A stretch of DNA of 64,000 nt, taken from assembly GCA_040183005.1 (NCBI GenBank), contig JAMPIW010000007.1:1806188-1870187 (forward strand), in the 5' to 3' direction. The position numbers were made by a program, and so were the translations under genes. The notes beneath the pieces are model-generated. The model was not told where the DNA came from. It saw only the letters and a list, made by a program, of their open reading frames with translations, and searched no databases. Positions 16,788 to 25,430 of this stretch are shown here, piece after piece. How positions within the stretch are numbered: position 1 is the first letter of the stretch; each line of letters starts with the position of its first letter. The DNA is from Gammaproteobacteria bacterium (GTDB taxonomy: Bacteria > Pseudomonadota > Gammaproteobacteria > Ga0077554 > Ga007554).

Positions 16788-19074
16788 GCGGGAGCAACCC
16801 GTCAAACAGAAGCGACCCGGACAACCTCCCCGTTTTTCGAGGCCAGTAGACTTGCCTGCACATGCGCGCAAACTCCAAAAGAGCCTTGCGACCTCAATTG
16901 AGGAGGCTGGTAAAGACATCGGAGGTTTTGACAACCGTCCGCTTTTCAAATTGAAGGTCGGCGCGCTACCACCAGAGCAAATTGAGCAAGCATTCCCCGG
17001 CGTTGAGGTTGTAAGCCAAGAAGATGGCGGCTACGCGCTTGCCTTCGCCGACAAGGCCGCACTTGATGAATTTGAGGCCAGGCTTAGCCAACTTGCCGAT
17101 GGTAAGACACCCAAGTACGCCAACATCCTCTATGCACTGGAAGCGTTCGACCACTGGACGCCGGAAGATCGTATGGGCTGGGCCTTGAGGCGTGATGGGC
17201 TACCGACTCAGGAACCTTTCATCCTCGATGTGGAGTTGTGGCCTCTTGGGCGACGCGACGAACGCGAGGCAATGACAACAGCCTTCAATGCCTGGCTGGT
17301 GAAAGAGGGAGCCGTAATACTGGATCGCATCAACGCGGAAGACTTGGTTGCCTATCGCCTGAAAACGTCACGTGAACAGGCCGAGGCGTTATTGAGACAC
17401 CGCGATGTTCGCGCTGCTGACTTGCCACCTCGGTTGGGGTTGGAACTTGGCGTCATGCATCTCGATATTCAGGAGGTCACGCAATCTGCGCCACTGGCTA
17501 ACGCCCCATTTGTGGCGGTACTCGATAGTGGCATCGCCGAAGGCCACCCGTTGCTTGCCCCGGCGCTGGGCGATGCACAGGGCTTTCTGCTCCCAGACAA
17601 GGCGTCCCATGATGATGACGGTCATGGAACTATCGTAGCGGGTATCGCACTCTATGGAGATGTCGAAGCTTGTGCCCAGGCTAAGGAATTCATCCCACAG
17701 TTGCGCCTATTGAGTGGACGCGTGCTCGATCACAAAGCCGAATCCGACGCGCGTTTCATCGAGAACATCGTGGATGAAGCGGTAAGGTATTTCCACGAGA
17801 ACTATGGCTGCCGTGTCTTCAACCTTTCCTACGGCAACTTGAACAAACCATACCTTGGAGGTCGGGTTGGTGGTCTCGCGTACACTCTGGACCGCCTTGC
17901 GCGTGAATTGGATGTACTCTTCGTCGTACCGACGGGAAACTTCCGGGATGTACCTGTCGAGTGGTTGAAAACCGAATATCCGCGTTACCTCTTTCGAGAC
18001 GAAGCCAGACTGGTCGATCCGGCTCCAGCGTTAAACGTGCTTACCGTTGGGAGCCTTGCCCGCTGGGATCGGGGCGCCAAGGCATGGCGCTGGCAAAACG
18101 ACTTGCCGGAAAACCCGATTGCCCAAAGAGATCAGCCATCATCGTTTACCCGTTGTGGTTGTTCCGTAAAAGGGGCCATAAAGCCGGAGTTGGTGGCCTA
18201 TGGCGGAAACCAGGCCATTGATCCCCGTGGTGGAAATGTGTCGAATCGGTGGCTGGGAGAATTGTCCACTGGAAAAGATTTCGCAGATGGACATTTGCTT
18301 TCTGAGAGAGCGGGCACAAGCTTCGCAGCCCCTCATGTCGCCCATGCTGCCGCTCGATTGTTGGCGGAAGTCCCCAATGCCAGCATGAATCTTCTCCGCG
18401 CGTTGCTGATTGCGAACGGAAGGATACCTACCGCTAGCCATGATCTTTTCGGTGGTGAGGAAGACCAGCTGGCGCAAGTCGTCGGTTACGGAATGGTTGA
18501 TGTTTCCAATCTGTTCCGGTCCACTGAGGAGCAGGTAATTTTGATTGCTGAATCGGCCCTCATCGACAAGCATCATCACTTCTACGAAGTGCCGGTTCCA
18601 GAGAGCTTCTACAACAGCGGCAAGAAAAGCCGAAGGCGTGAAATCACCGTTGCGCTCGCACACTGCCCACCGGTCCGGACAACGCGCCTCGATTACAAGG
18701 CCAGCCGTTTCCAGTTCCGGCTAGTGGAAGCGGGGACTCTTGAAGATGCCGTGGCCGCTTTCGACAAGGCAACAGTCGATGAAGTTGAAAGCATCAAGGA
18801 AATCAACTGCAACAAGACAAGCTACGGCGCCCAGAAGCGCGCCTACGGGACAGTACAGGCATCCACATGGGCAATCAAGCGGTCCCGCACGAAAAAATTA
18901 TTTGTTGCGGTGACCCGCAACGATCATGCATGGGGCATCCCGCCGTTTACGCTTGAAGAAGAACCCTATGCCTTGGTGATCCGCATGAGCGACCGCGAAA
19001 ACGAAGAGGCGCGGCTCTATACACAAATCCGTGCGCAGTTGCAGGCGCGCGAACGGGCGCGTGTCCGTGTGTAA
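16759..19074 (+). CDS. ietS: IetS-like subtilisin-family (S8) serine protease
   Basis: A 771-residue cytoplasmic-type protein without a signal peptide. The S8 triad is complete: Asp256 in VAVLDSGIAEGHP, His289 in DDDGHGTIVAGI, Ser521 in GTSFAAPHVAHA. An N-terminal ~240-residue region precedes the protease domain, and about 250 residues follow the Ser, including EVPVPESFYNSGKKSRRREI. Partner of the AAA+ ATPase with which it overlaps by 29 bases. In the IetAS model the ATPase controls the protease; the target is not known. The stop at 19072-19074 lies only about 10 bases from a REP-transposase remnant, so the cassette boundary is abrupt. Confidence 0.87.
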   Translation: MDVYPHLRIEREQPVKQKRPGQPPRFSRPVDLPAHARKLQKSLATSIEEAGKDIGGFDNRPLFKLKVGALPPEQIEQAFPGVEVVSQEDGGYALAFADKAALDEFEARLSQLADGKTPKYANILYALEAFDHWTPEDRMGWALRRDGLPTQEPFILDVELWPLGRRDEREAMTTAFNAWLVKEGAVILDRINAEDLVAYRLKTSREQAEALLRHRDVRAADLPPRLGLELGVMHLDIQEVTQSAPLANAPFVAVLDSGIAEGHPLLAPALGDAQGFLLPDKASHDDDGHGTIVAGIALYGDVEACAQAKEFIPQLRLLSGRVLDHKAESDARFIENIVDEAVRYFHENYGCRVFNLSYGNLNKPYLGGRVGGLAYTLDRLARELDVLFVVPTGNFRDVPVEWLKTEYPRYLFRDEARLVDPAPALNVLTVGSLARWDRGAKAWRWQNDLPENPIAQRDQPSSFTRCGCSVKGAIKPELVAYGGNQAIDPRGGNVSNRWLGELSTGKDFADGHLLSERAGTSFAAPHVAHAAARLLAEVPNASMNLLRALLIANGRIPTASHDLFGGEEDQLAQVVGYGMVDVSNLFRSTEEQVILIAESALIDKHHHFYEVPVPESFYNSGKKSRRREITVALAHCPPVRTTRLDYKASRFQFRLVEAGTLEDAVAAFDKATVDEVESIKEINCNKTSYGAQKRAYGTVQASTWAIKRSRTKKLFVAVTRNDHAWGIPPFTLEEEPYALVIRMSDRENEEARLYTQIRAQLQARERARVRV

Positions 19075-19084
19075 GAGGGCTCAT

Positions 19085-19222
19085 GAGGCGTTTTGCGATC
19101 ACGCCGCGCGCAAAGAGGAAGATATACAGGGCATTGCGCGGTATATCGTTGCCAACCCGCTACGCGCTGGATTGGCAGAAAATATCGGGGATTATCCGCT
19201 TTGGGACGCAATATGGTTGTAG
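19085..19222 (+). pseudogene. C-terminal remnant of a REP-associated tyrosine transposase (RAYT)
   Basis: The frame reads FCDHAARKEEDIQGIARYIV then ANPLRAGLAENIGDYPLWDA and ends IWL-stop at 19222. This is the characteristic C-terminus of RAYT/TnpA_REP proteins (ARYIVANPxRAGL..DYPxWDA). The HUH and catalytic Tyr regions are absent; what precedes is the ietS stop. A REP pair begins at the last bases of the remnant, as expected for a RAYT and its cognate repeats. Confidence 0.8.
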
Positions 19223-19279
19223 GTGCGAATTTATTCGCACGTTTTGGTTCATAAGCAATGCGAATAAATTCGCACCTAC
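19219..19279. repeat. Inverted REP pair (BIME) next to the RAYT remnant
   Basis: GTAGGTGCGAATTTATTCGC at 19219 recurs as its reverse complement ending at 19279, separated by about 19 bases. Each half is itself a palindrome around AATTTATT/AATAAATT. It overlaps the RAYT stop codon, the usual location of such pairs. Confidence 0.85.
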
Positions 19280-19396
19280 GCCTGGATAAGCAAGGATGCA
19301 CGGCCCAAACTGGAACCACGCATTCTGTCGAGGGATTCTGAAAAGAGCACCGAAGAGTCACGGCCAGCCTGTACCGAGAAAAAAGGAGATTTCCAA

Positions 19397-19735
19397 ATGA
19401 CTTCACGCAAGAAAAATCCCTTCATCGGCACATGGCGCATCGTGTGGATGGAGACCTGGGATCAGGATTACGTGGATATGGAAATACCAGGGCATATCAC
19501 CTTTGGGAAAAACGGCATCGGAAATTTCCAATTCGGCTTGGTGCAGGGCGAAATGGATTACCGCGTCAACACTAATCGCGTCGAATTCACATGGAGCGGC
19601 TCCGAGGAAGGTGATGAGACGAGTGGGAGAGGTTTCGCCGAGATCGAAAACAACGAACTGTGTGGCCATTTTTACATTCATATGGGGGATGACTCCGCCT
19701 TCCGCGCCGTAGGGGAAAAACAGAAGTCACCATAA
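19397..19735 (+). CDS. Small uncharacterised protein (112 aa)
   Basis: ATG 19397 has a good ribosome site (AAAGGAGA, 8 bases upstream). The protein is soluble, without signal peptide or Cys, rich in Trp, Gly and acidic residues: IGTWRIVWMETWDQDYVDME near the start and GHFYIHMGDDSAFRA near the end. The alternating pattern suggests a small beta-barrel with lipocalin-like character (GTWR/VWME at the first strand), an inference only. I do not recognise a named family. It lies between the RAYT/REP scar and a 22-codon gene remnant, so it probably belongs to the accessory region. Confidence 0.7.
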   Translation: MTSRKKNPFIGTWRIVWMETWDQDYVDMEIPGHITFGKNGIGNFQFGLVQGEMDYRVNTNRVEFTWSGSEEGDETSGRGFAEIENNELCGHFYIHMGDDSAFRAVGEKQKSP

Positions 19736-19800
19736 GCGAATACCAATACTACGAATTCGTCGCCATCGACCGGCCGCTGAGCCGCGAAGAAATGGCGTAA
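19732..19800 (+). pseudogene. 22-codon remnant of a hypothetical protein
   Basis: SEYQYYEFVAIDRPLSREEM followed by A and stop resembles the N-terminus of a recurrent hypothetical protein whose start reads like YQYYEFxAIDRPL. There is no start codon in frame and the frame stops after 22 codons. It overlaps the end of the preceding gene by 4 bases. Recognition is from memory and tentative. Confidence 0.35.
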
Positions 19801-19895
19801 CGTGGTTCCCGTCCCTCGCCAGCGGCTGGTGTTTTACATCGGATTGGAGAATAATTAGCTCAAACGCCTCTCTCACGCATCGAGGCCGAACAATA

Positions 19896-22800
19896 ATGCG
19901 CCCGCCCGCTTTTGCTACCAAGATTTCTGGCCGAAAAGTCATACTGTGGCTGGTCGGCCTGCTGGTGCTTTTCAGCATTGCGGGCTTTCTCGCCACCCCA
20001 CCGCTAATCAAAAAAATCGCTGCTGACCTGGTCTACGAGAAATTTCAGCGTCGGCTCGTCATTTCAGACATCACCTTAAATCCCTACACGCTGACACTGA
20101 CGGCAAGCGGCGTGTCGCTCAGCGAGCCGGATGGAAAAAGTCCGGCTGTTACGCTCGACGAGGCGCTGGTCAATCTCGACATAACATCCGTGTTGCGCCG
20201 GAGCATGATCATCCGCGAACTGAAACTTACCGGACCCCACATCAAGCTCATACGCTACGAAGGCGCCCGCTATAACATCTCGGACATCATTGCAGAGTTG
20301 CTCAAGCCATTGGAGTCGCCGACACGGTTTGCCATCAGCAACATCCAGATCAGCGGTGGCCAGATCGACTTTGAGGATCGCCCCAAGAGCGGCCGCCACC
20401 GTGTTAGCGATGTGAAACTCGCCCTCCCCTATATCTCCAATTTCCCGGACTATGCGGATATCTATGTCGAGCCAGCGTTTTCCGCACGGGTTGACGACCA
20501 TCCCGTGACACTCGCGGCAAAGAGCAAACCTTTTGAGAAAACGCGCGACAGCATCCTCGAAGTCACGATCAAGGATCTTCATCTGCCCGAGTACCTTGAG
20601 TATGTCCCGTTCGAGATTCCAGTCAAAGCAACTTCCGCGACACTGAACACTGATCTCAAGGTGCTGTTCAGCATGAAGGAGAATCAGCCGAACAGCATCC
20701 GTGTGTCTGGACAGGCCGCGCTTGACGGCGTGGAACTGAAAGAGAGAGATGGCGCCGAGTTGTTCAAGCTTGCCCGGCTGACTTTCCATATCGCCGACCT
20801 CGACATCATCGCCAGGCAAGCAAACATCACTAAGGTGGGTTTTGAGTCGCCCGAGCTTTATTTGAGCCGCACCAAGAGCGGCTCCTTCAATCTGGCATCG
20901 CTGTTACCCGCTGACACCAAGGCTGCAAGTCGCGAGAATAACAGTAGCGAATTCCGCTATGCGGTAGACCAGGCCTCGATAACAAACGGAACAGTACATT
21001 TTTCCGACCTTGCCCTCCGGCAGCCATTCCACGCCACCTTGCAGGACATCGAAATCAAGGCCGCCAAGCTCGGCAATCGGCCGGGGCAGGCCGCCACACT
21101 CGATGCCACACTAAAGACAGATGGCGGCGAATCCCTGGAACATCACGGCGATATCACACTGGCTCCATTATCCGCACAGGGCAAAATCTCGCTGGACGGG
21201 CTGGATCTTCTACGCTACGCGCCTTACTACGACTCAGCATCGCCGGTTGCCGTGCACGAGGGGATGCTCGGCGCCTCATCACGGTATAGCTTTGCGCAAA
21301 CCAAAAACGGCGCGGCGCTGCGCCTGACGGAACTGGCGATGACGGCAAGCGCCTTGCGCCTTGGCATCAAGAACGAGCGGCGCGATTTCCTCACCATTCC
21401 CGCGCTCTCGATCGAGGGCGTGGACATCGACTTCACCCAGCATACGCTCTCCGCAGGCGCCATCTCCAGCCGCGACGGGCGGTTGCTCATTAGCCGGGCC
21501 AAAAACGGTTCGCTCAACCTCTCCAAGCTCGCGCAAGGCGGCCCGCAGCAGACCAAAAAGCCTGAGAGACAAGATGCCGCATGGCAAATCGCGGTGAAGA
21601 AAGCCGAACTCACCGGCTACACCCTCAAATTCGATGACCAGGCCGCGGCAGGGCCGGTGACGCTGACGGCAAGCCCACTGAATCTGGCCATCGAGGACTT
21701 TGCGACGTTTCCACGCAGCCGGGCGACCGTTTCGCTGCGAACGAAACTGCGCGGCGGCGGTTCGCTAGCGGCCAGCGGCCCGCTCCAGTTCGGCCCCTTT
21801 TCGACAAAGCTGCGCCTGCGTGCCAACGGCATCAATCTCGTCGCGCTGCAGCCGTATTTCACCGACAAGGTGAACATAATTCTTACCCGCGGCGAGGCGG
21901 CGGTTAACGGCAGAGTGAATATAGAACCCGTGTCGGGCGACACCCATAAAGTGTTATGGGTGGGGGAGGCGGATATCAGCCATCTGCACTCAGTCGACAA
22001 AGTGAATGCGGAGGACTTCCTGGAATGGGACTCGCTCCATGTGGGCGGGATTAACGGCTCGTATAACCCGTTCCGGCTCGACATAAAGGAAGTCGCGCTG
22101 TCGGATTTTTATTCGCGCGTAATCGTCAATCCCGACGGCAGGTTCAACCTGCAAAACATACTCGTCAAGGAAGAAAAGCAGTCGCAGGAACCGCCGCCAC
22201 CGGCGCAGCCATCCGCCGATGGCGAGAACCCGGTGCGAATCGGTGCAGTCACCCTGCAAGGCGGCCGCATCAACTTTTCCGACCGCTTCATCAAACCCAA
22301 TTACTCGGCGAATCTGACCAAGTTCGGTGGGCGGGTGACAGGCCTGTCGTCGCAGGCAAGCATACTCGCAGATGTAGATCTGCGCAGCGAAGTCGACGGC
22401 GCCGCACCGCTGGAGATCAAGGGCACGATCAATCCGCTGGCGAAAGAACTGTTTCTCGACCTGCAGGCCAATGTAAAAGGATTTGAGCTTTCGCCGCTGA
22501 CCCCTTACTCAGGCAAGTACGCCGGTTACGGCATCGACAAGGGCAAGCTCTCCCTTGATATCAAGTACCATGTCGAAAACCGCAAACTGGAGGCACAGAA
22601 CAAACTCCTGCTCGAACAACTGACCTTCGGCGAAAAAATCGACAGTCCCACCGCTACCAAGCTGCCCGTGTTGCTCGTCGTTGCGCTGCTCAAGGACCGC
22701 AACGGCAACATAGATGTCAACCTCCCCATCAGCGGCACGCTGGATGATCCTGACTTCAGCATTGGCGGAATTGTCATCAAGATGATCGTGAATTTCGTTG

Positions 22801-23432
22801 TGAAGGTCGTAACCTCGCCGTTTGCACTGCTGGGATCGCTGTTTGGCGGCGGCGAAGAGCTGAGTTATCTTGAGTTCGATTATGGCCGCCACGCCATTGC
22901 CCCGGCCATGGAGAACAAGCTGAACACGCTCGCCAAAGCCTTGAACGAACGCCCTGCTCTTGATCTCGATATCGCCGGTCGTGCCGACCCGGAACTCGAC
23001 AAGGAAGGTCTGCGCAACTATCAGATGGAGCAGAAGGTCAAAGCGGCCAAGCTCCGGACTCTCGTCGAGCAGGGCATCCCCGCCGGTTCGGCAGAAGAAA
23101 TTACTGTCGAATCTCAGGAATATCCGAAGTACCTGAAAGAGGCCTACAAGCGGGAGAAATTCCCCAAGCCACGCACCTTCATTGGGCTACTCAAGGATCT
23201 GCCTGTGCCCGAGATGGAAAAGCTGATGCTGGCCAATACCATCATCACGGACGACGATTTGCGGCAACTTGCCAACGAACGCGCTAATGCGGTGAAGGAA
23301 TACCTGCTCAGGACTGGCCAAGTGGTCCCGCAACAGCTCTTTGTGGTTGCGTCCAGATTGCAGGCTGAAGAGGGCAAGGACGCCAGCAAGGACAAGGCGA
23401 AACAAAGCCGCGTCGATTTCTCACTCAAGTAA
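19896..23432 (+). CDS. DUF748 AsmA-like giant periplasmic protein
   Basis: A 1178-residue protein with one N-terminal membrane anchor (about residues 13-36, VILWLVGLLVLFSIAGFLAT) and a long repetitive beta-rich periplasmic region of the AsmA/DUF748 type. Recurrent units such as VNLDITSVLRR, ISNIQISGGQIDFEDRP and IGAVTLQGGRINFSDRFIKP mark DUF748. The C-terminal ~170 residues change to a helical, charged region resembling an OmpA-like fold (LDLDIAGRADPELDKEGLRN). AsmA-like proteins are proposed to bridge the inner and outer membranes and move phospholipids; that is family-level inference. ATG 19896 is used. It stands alone, followed after 250 bases by tRNA-Met. Confidence 0.9.
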   Translation: MRPPAFATKISGRKVILWLVGLLVLFSIAGFLATPPLIKKIAADLVYEKFQRRLVISDITLNPYTLTLTASGVSLSEPDGKSPAVTLDEALVNLDITSVLRRSMIIRELKLTGPHIKLIRYEGARYNISDIIAELLKPLESPTRFAISNIQISGGQIDFEDRPKSGRHRVSDVKLALPYISNFPDYADIYVEPAFSARVDDHPVTLAAKSKPFEKTRDSILEVTIKDLHLPEYLEYVPFEIPVKATSATLNTDLKVLFSMKENQPNSIRVSGQAALDGVELKERDGAELFKLARLTFHIADLDIIARQANITKVGFESPELYLSRTKSGSFNLASLLPADTKAASRENNSSEFRYAVDQASITNGTVHFSDLALRQPFHATLQDIEIKAAKLGNRPGQAATLDATLKTDGGESLEHHGDITLAPLSAQGKISLDGLDLLRYAPYYDSASPVAVHEGMLGASSRYSFAQTKNGAALRLTELAMTASALRLGIKNERRDFLTIPALSIEGVDIDFTQHTLSAGAISSRDGRLLISRAKNGSLNLSKLAQGGPQQTKKPERQDAAWQIAVKKAELTGYTLKFDDQAAAGPVTLTASPLNLAIEDFATFPRSRATVSLRTKLRGGGSLAASGPLQFGPFSTKLRLRANGINLVALQPYFTDKVNIILTRGEAAVNGRVNIEPVSGDTHKVLWVGEADISHLHSVDKVNAEDFLEWDSLHVGGINGSYNPFRLDIKEVALSDFYSRVIVNPDGRFNLQNILVKEEKQSQEPPPPAQPSADGENPVRIGAVTLQGGRINFSDRFIKPNYSANLTKFGGRVTGLSSQASILADVDLRSEVDGAAPLEIKGTINPLAKELFLDLQANVKGFELSPLTPYSGKYAGYGIDKGKLSLDIKYHVENRKLEAQNKLLLEQLTFGEKIDSPTATKLPVLLVVALLKDRNGNIDVNLPISGTLDDPDFSIGGIVIKMIVNFVVKVVTSPFALLGSLFGGGEELSYLEFDYGRHAIAPAMENKLNTLAKALNERPALDLDIAGRADPELDKEGLRNYQMEQKVKAAKLRTLVEQGIPAGSAEEITVESQEYPKYLKEAYKREKFPKPRTFIGLLKDLPVPEMEKLMLANTIITDDDLRQLANERANAVKEYLLRTGQVVPQQLFVVASRLQAEEGKDASKDKAKQSRVDFSLK

Positions 23433-23586
23433 CCCGTCCCTCGCATTCCTCTCGGATCGTGCAGCAAGAGAGCTTTGGTTGGACTCCGTCAAAACCAGAA
23501 CCCACACGTGGCATGGTCTGCGGCAGGGAAGGCGCGGTTCAATGTTTGATCCAAGGTAAAGTATTTAGAAAATTACCAAACTTGGG

Positions 23587-23615
23587 TGGGCAGACGCAGG
23601 AAAAGAGGTTATAAT
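23587..23615 (+). promoter_or_regulatory. Putative promoter of tRNA-Met
   Basis: A perfect -10 TATAAT (23610-23615) is preceded at 17 bases by TGGGCA (23587-23592). A GC-rich discriminator (TTCCGCCCGC) follows, as in stringently controlled stable-RNA promoters. It lies 70 bases upstream of the tRNA. Nothing else is seen in the 250-base gap after the DUF748 gene. Confidence 0.55.
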
Positions 23616-23684
23616 TTCCGCCCGCTAGTGCTTGGCTCATGGTTACCTGAGGCTTGCTGCTTGTAAATTCCCGTTTGATAAAAT

Positions 23685-23761
23685 GGCTACGTAGCTCAGC
23701 TGGTTAGAGCGCGGCACTCATAATGCTGAGGTCGGTGGTTCGAGTCCACCCGTAGCCACCA
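23685..23761 (+). tRNA. tRNA-Met (CAU, elongator)
   Basis: A 77-base cloverleaf with encoded CCA. The acceptor GGCTACG pairs with CGTAGCC, the anticodon loop CTCATAA holds CAT at 23719-23721, and the T-arm is GGTGG-TTCGAGT-CCACC. The acceptor and D-arm match elongator Met rather than initiator (first pair G-C) or lysidine-type Ile tRNAs. Confidence 0.96.
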
Positions 23762-23937
23762 CAGACTTTCCCGGGATAGTCCGGAACACCCCACCTTCAA
23801 ATATTTACCATCATTCCCATAGAGCGGAGATTTCTTTTTCCATGGGCATTGCATACACTTGCTTACTAAAAGACTATATTCCTAAGTGATGTTAGCTGCC
23901 AAAATGGCGCACTGAACATATTGAAATAATTTAGATA

Positions 23938-24315
23938 ATGATTCCAACGACGAAAATATCGCAAACAATCCTCGAGTTCGGCAAAGAATTGATCATGAAT
24001 TTGCCAAATCATCATACAAAAGATGAACTCGAAACCGCAATTAAGATAGTTATAACTGCATGGAATGCCGTAGTTTTGGACGCTTGGAATAATGAAAATC
24101 ACTATGAATCAGAGCTTGTAAAAACATTGGATGAAATGCCTAAGGAAATGAAAATAATCATTAAGCGATTAATTAAAAGAAAGAAAACTATGTTTGCTTC
24201 AGATCCAAGAGCAGTTGGAAACTACTGGGTTAGAGAGAATGACGGTGGGTTCATTTTTGGTTGTGAAGCACGGCTTGACGTCGAAAATGCCCCTACGACA
24301 GAGGTAGCACACTGA
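23938..24315 (+). CDS. AT-rich hypothetical protein, probable integron cassette gene
   Basis: A 125-residue protein of unknown function with helical composition (KDELETAIKIVITAWNAVVL) and a Trp/Tyr-containing C-terminal half (GNYWVRENDGGFIFGCEARL). There is no signal peptide. Its base composition is clearly richer in AT than neighbouring genes. It is a single gene that ends 10 bases before an attC-like site, and the flanks carry an 11-bp inverted repeat, GTTAGCTGCCA at 23889 and TGGCAGCTAAC at about 24319. That is the layout of an integron gene cassette. No integrase is in the window. The start ATG 23938 lacks a strong ribosome site, common for cassettes. Confidence 0.65.
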   Translation: MIPTTKISQTILEFGKELIMNLPNHHTKDELETAIKIVITAWNAVVLDAWNNENHYESELVKTLDEMPKEMKIIIKRLIKRKKTMFASDPRAVGNYWVRENDGGFIFGCEARLDVENAPTTEVAH

Positions 24316-24325
24316 ATATGGCAGC

Positions 24326-24382
24326 TAACAAGCGCATCAAATCCGACTCGCTACCGCTCGCGGCTTATGCGCAACGTTATGC
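24326..24382 (+). other. attC-like recombination site
   Basis: The segment begins TAACAAGCGC, ends GCGCAACGTTATGC, and folds on itself: GCGCAT pairs with ATGCGC, then CCGACTCGC with GCTCGCGG through a short TAC loop and unpaired bases. The right end GTTATGC resembles the GTTRRRY core. The size (about 57 bases) is within the range of attC sites. It follows the cassette-like gene directly. Confidence 0.5.
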
Positions 24383-24520
24383 GCCATCCACGAACGGATT
24401 GTACTGCTAAATTTTTTCGTGCCTTTCGTGTTTTTCGTGGATCGCACCTTCTCGTTGAGCGTATGTAACATCATTTCCGAAAAAATCCGTATCCGTCATC
24501 ATGAAGCTCAGGAATCACAC

Positions 24521-25204
24521 GTGATCAAAGCTATCCTCACCGATATCGAAGGCACCACCTCCTCGCTGTCCTTCGTAAAAGATATACTTTTCCCCTATGC
24601 CAGGGAACGCATGGCGGATTTTGTGCGCGATCATGCGCATGATGCGGCAGTGCGCAAGCTGCTGAACGACGTAAAACAAATTGTGGAGCGTGACCTCAGC
24701 GACCACCAGGTCATCGAGCAGCTCATCCGCTGGATTGATGAAGACAAAAAGATTACCCCCCTCAAGGCGCTGCAGGGGATGATCTGGGAAGACGGCTACC
24801 AGCGCGGTGCCTTCAAGGGCCATGTCTATGAAGATGCCGTGCGCAATCTCAAAGCGTGGCACGGGCAGGGCATACGGCTTTGCGTCTACTCCTCCGGCTC
24901 CGTTCATGCACAAAAACTGCTTTTCGCACACACCGAATACGGCGACCTGACGCCACTATTTTCCGGGTATTTCGACACCACTACGGGTGGCAAACGAGAG
25001 GCAAATGCCTATCTCACTATTGCTGAGGCCATGAATACCGATCCCAGCGAAATCCTGTTCCTCTCCGACATCAAGGAAGAGCTCGATGCTGCTCATACGG
25101 CGGGAATGCAGACGGTGTGGCTGGTGCGCGAAGGCGCCCTGGATACGACTGCTGAGCATCGGCAGGTCGCGGATTTTGACAGCTTGTTGACCGCTGATAA
25201 ATAA
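24521..25204 (+). CDS. mtnC: Enolase-phosphatase E1 (methionine salvage)
   Basis: A 227-residue HAD-family enzyme that enolises and dephosphorylates 2,3-diketo-5-methylthiopentyl-1-phosphate. The HAD motif I is LTDIEGTTSSLSFVKD, motif II YSSGSVHAQK, and motif III-IV LFLSDIKEELDAA. GTG 24521 is chosen: AGGA lies 7 bases upstream and the resulting N-terminus MIKAILTDIEG matches the family, whereas the frame extends 34 codons further upstream without family similarity. The usual companions mtnB and mtnD are not adjacent in this window, so the pathway genes are scattered or partly outside. Confidence 0.93.
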   Translation: MIKAILTDIEGTTSSLSFVKDILFPYARERMADFVRDHAHDAAVRKLLNDVKQIVERDLSDHQVIEQLIRWIDEDKKITPLKALQGMIWEDGYQRGAFKGHVYEDAVRNLKAWHGQGIRLCVYSSGSVHAQKLLFAHTEYGDLTPLFSGYFDTTTGGKREANAYLTIAEAMNTDPSEILFLSDIKEELDAAHTAGMQTVWLVREGALDTTAEHRQVADFDSLLTADK

Positions 25205-25262
25205 GGCGTATAGTCAAACTCACCACCATATGTGTGGGTTCGGGATGGGCAGAATATGCAGC

Positions 25263-25283
25263 GGCTTTCCGAAGTCTTTTTTT
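25263..25283 (+). terminator. Short hairpin with T-tract after mtnC
   Basis: GGCTT-TCCG-AAGTC forms a 5-bp stem directly followed by seven T residues. It sits 60 bases after the mtnC stop. Confidence 0.4.
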
Positions 25284-25314
25284 CGCCATCATCTATTCTC
25301 AAGATAGACTTATG

Positions 25315-25343
25315 TTGACATTGCCACCTAACGAAAATAGATT
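25315..25343 (+). promoter_or_regulatory. Putative sigma-70 promoter of the phosphoesterase-cytochrome cluster
   Basis: A perfect -35 TTGACA (25315-25320) is followed after 17 bases by TAGATT (25338-25343). It lies about 90 bases upstream of the first ATG. The rest of the gap holds only AT-rich sequence and the ribosome site GGAGGAG before 25431. Confidence 0.45.
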
Positions 25344-25430
25344 TATTTAGATTAAGACCAAGACTAAAGTTTAAGCTCAAAGATGCCGAAAACGGATTTA
25401 CACACCACAGCATAGAGGAGGAGCACTGCA

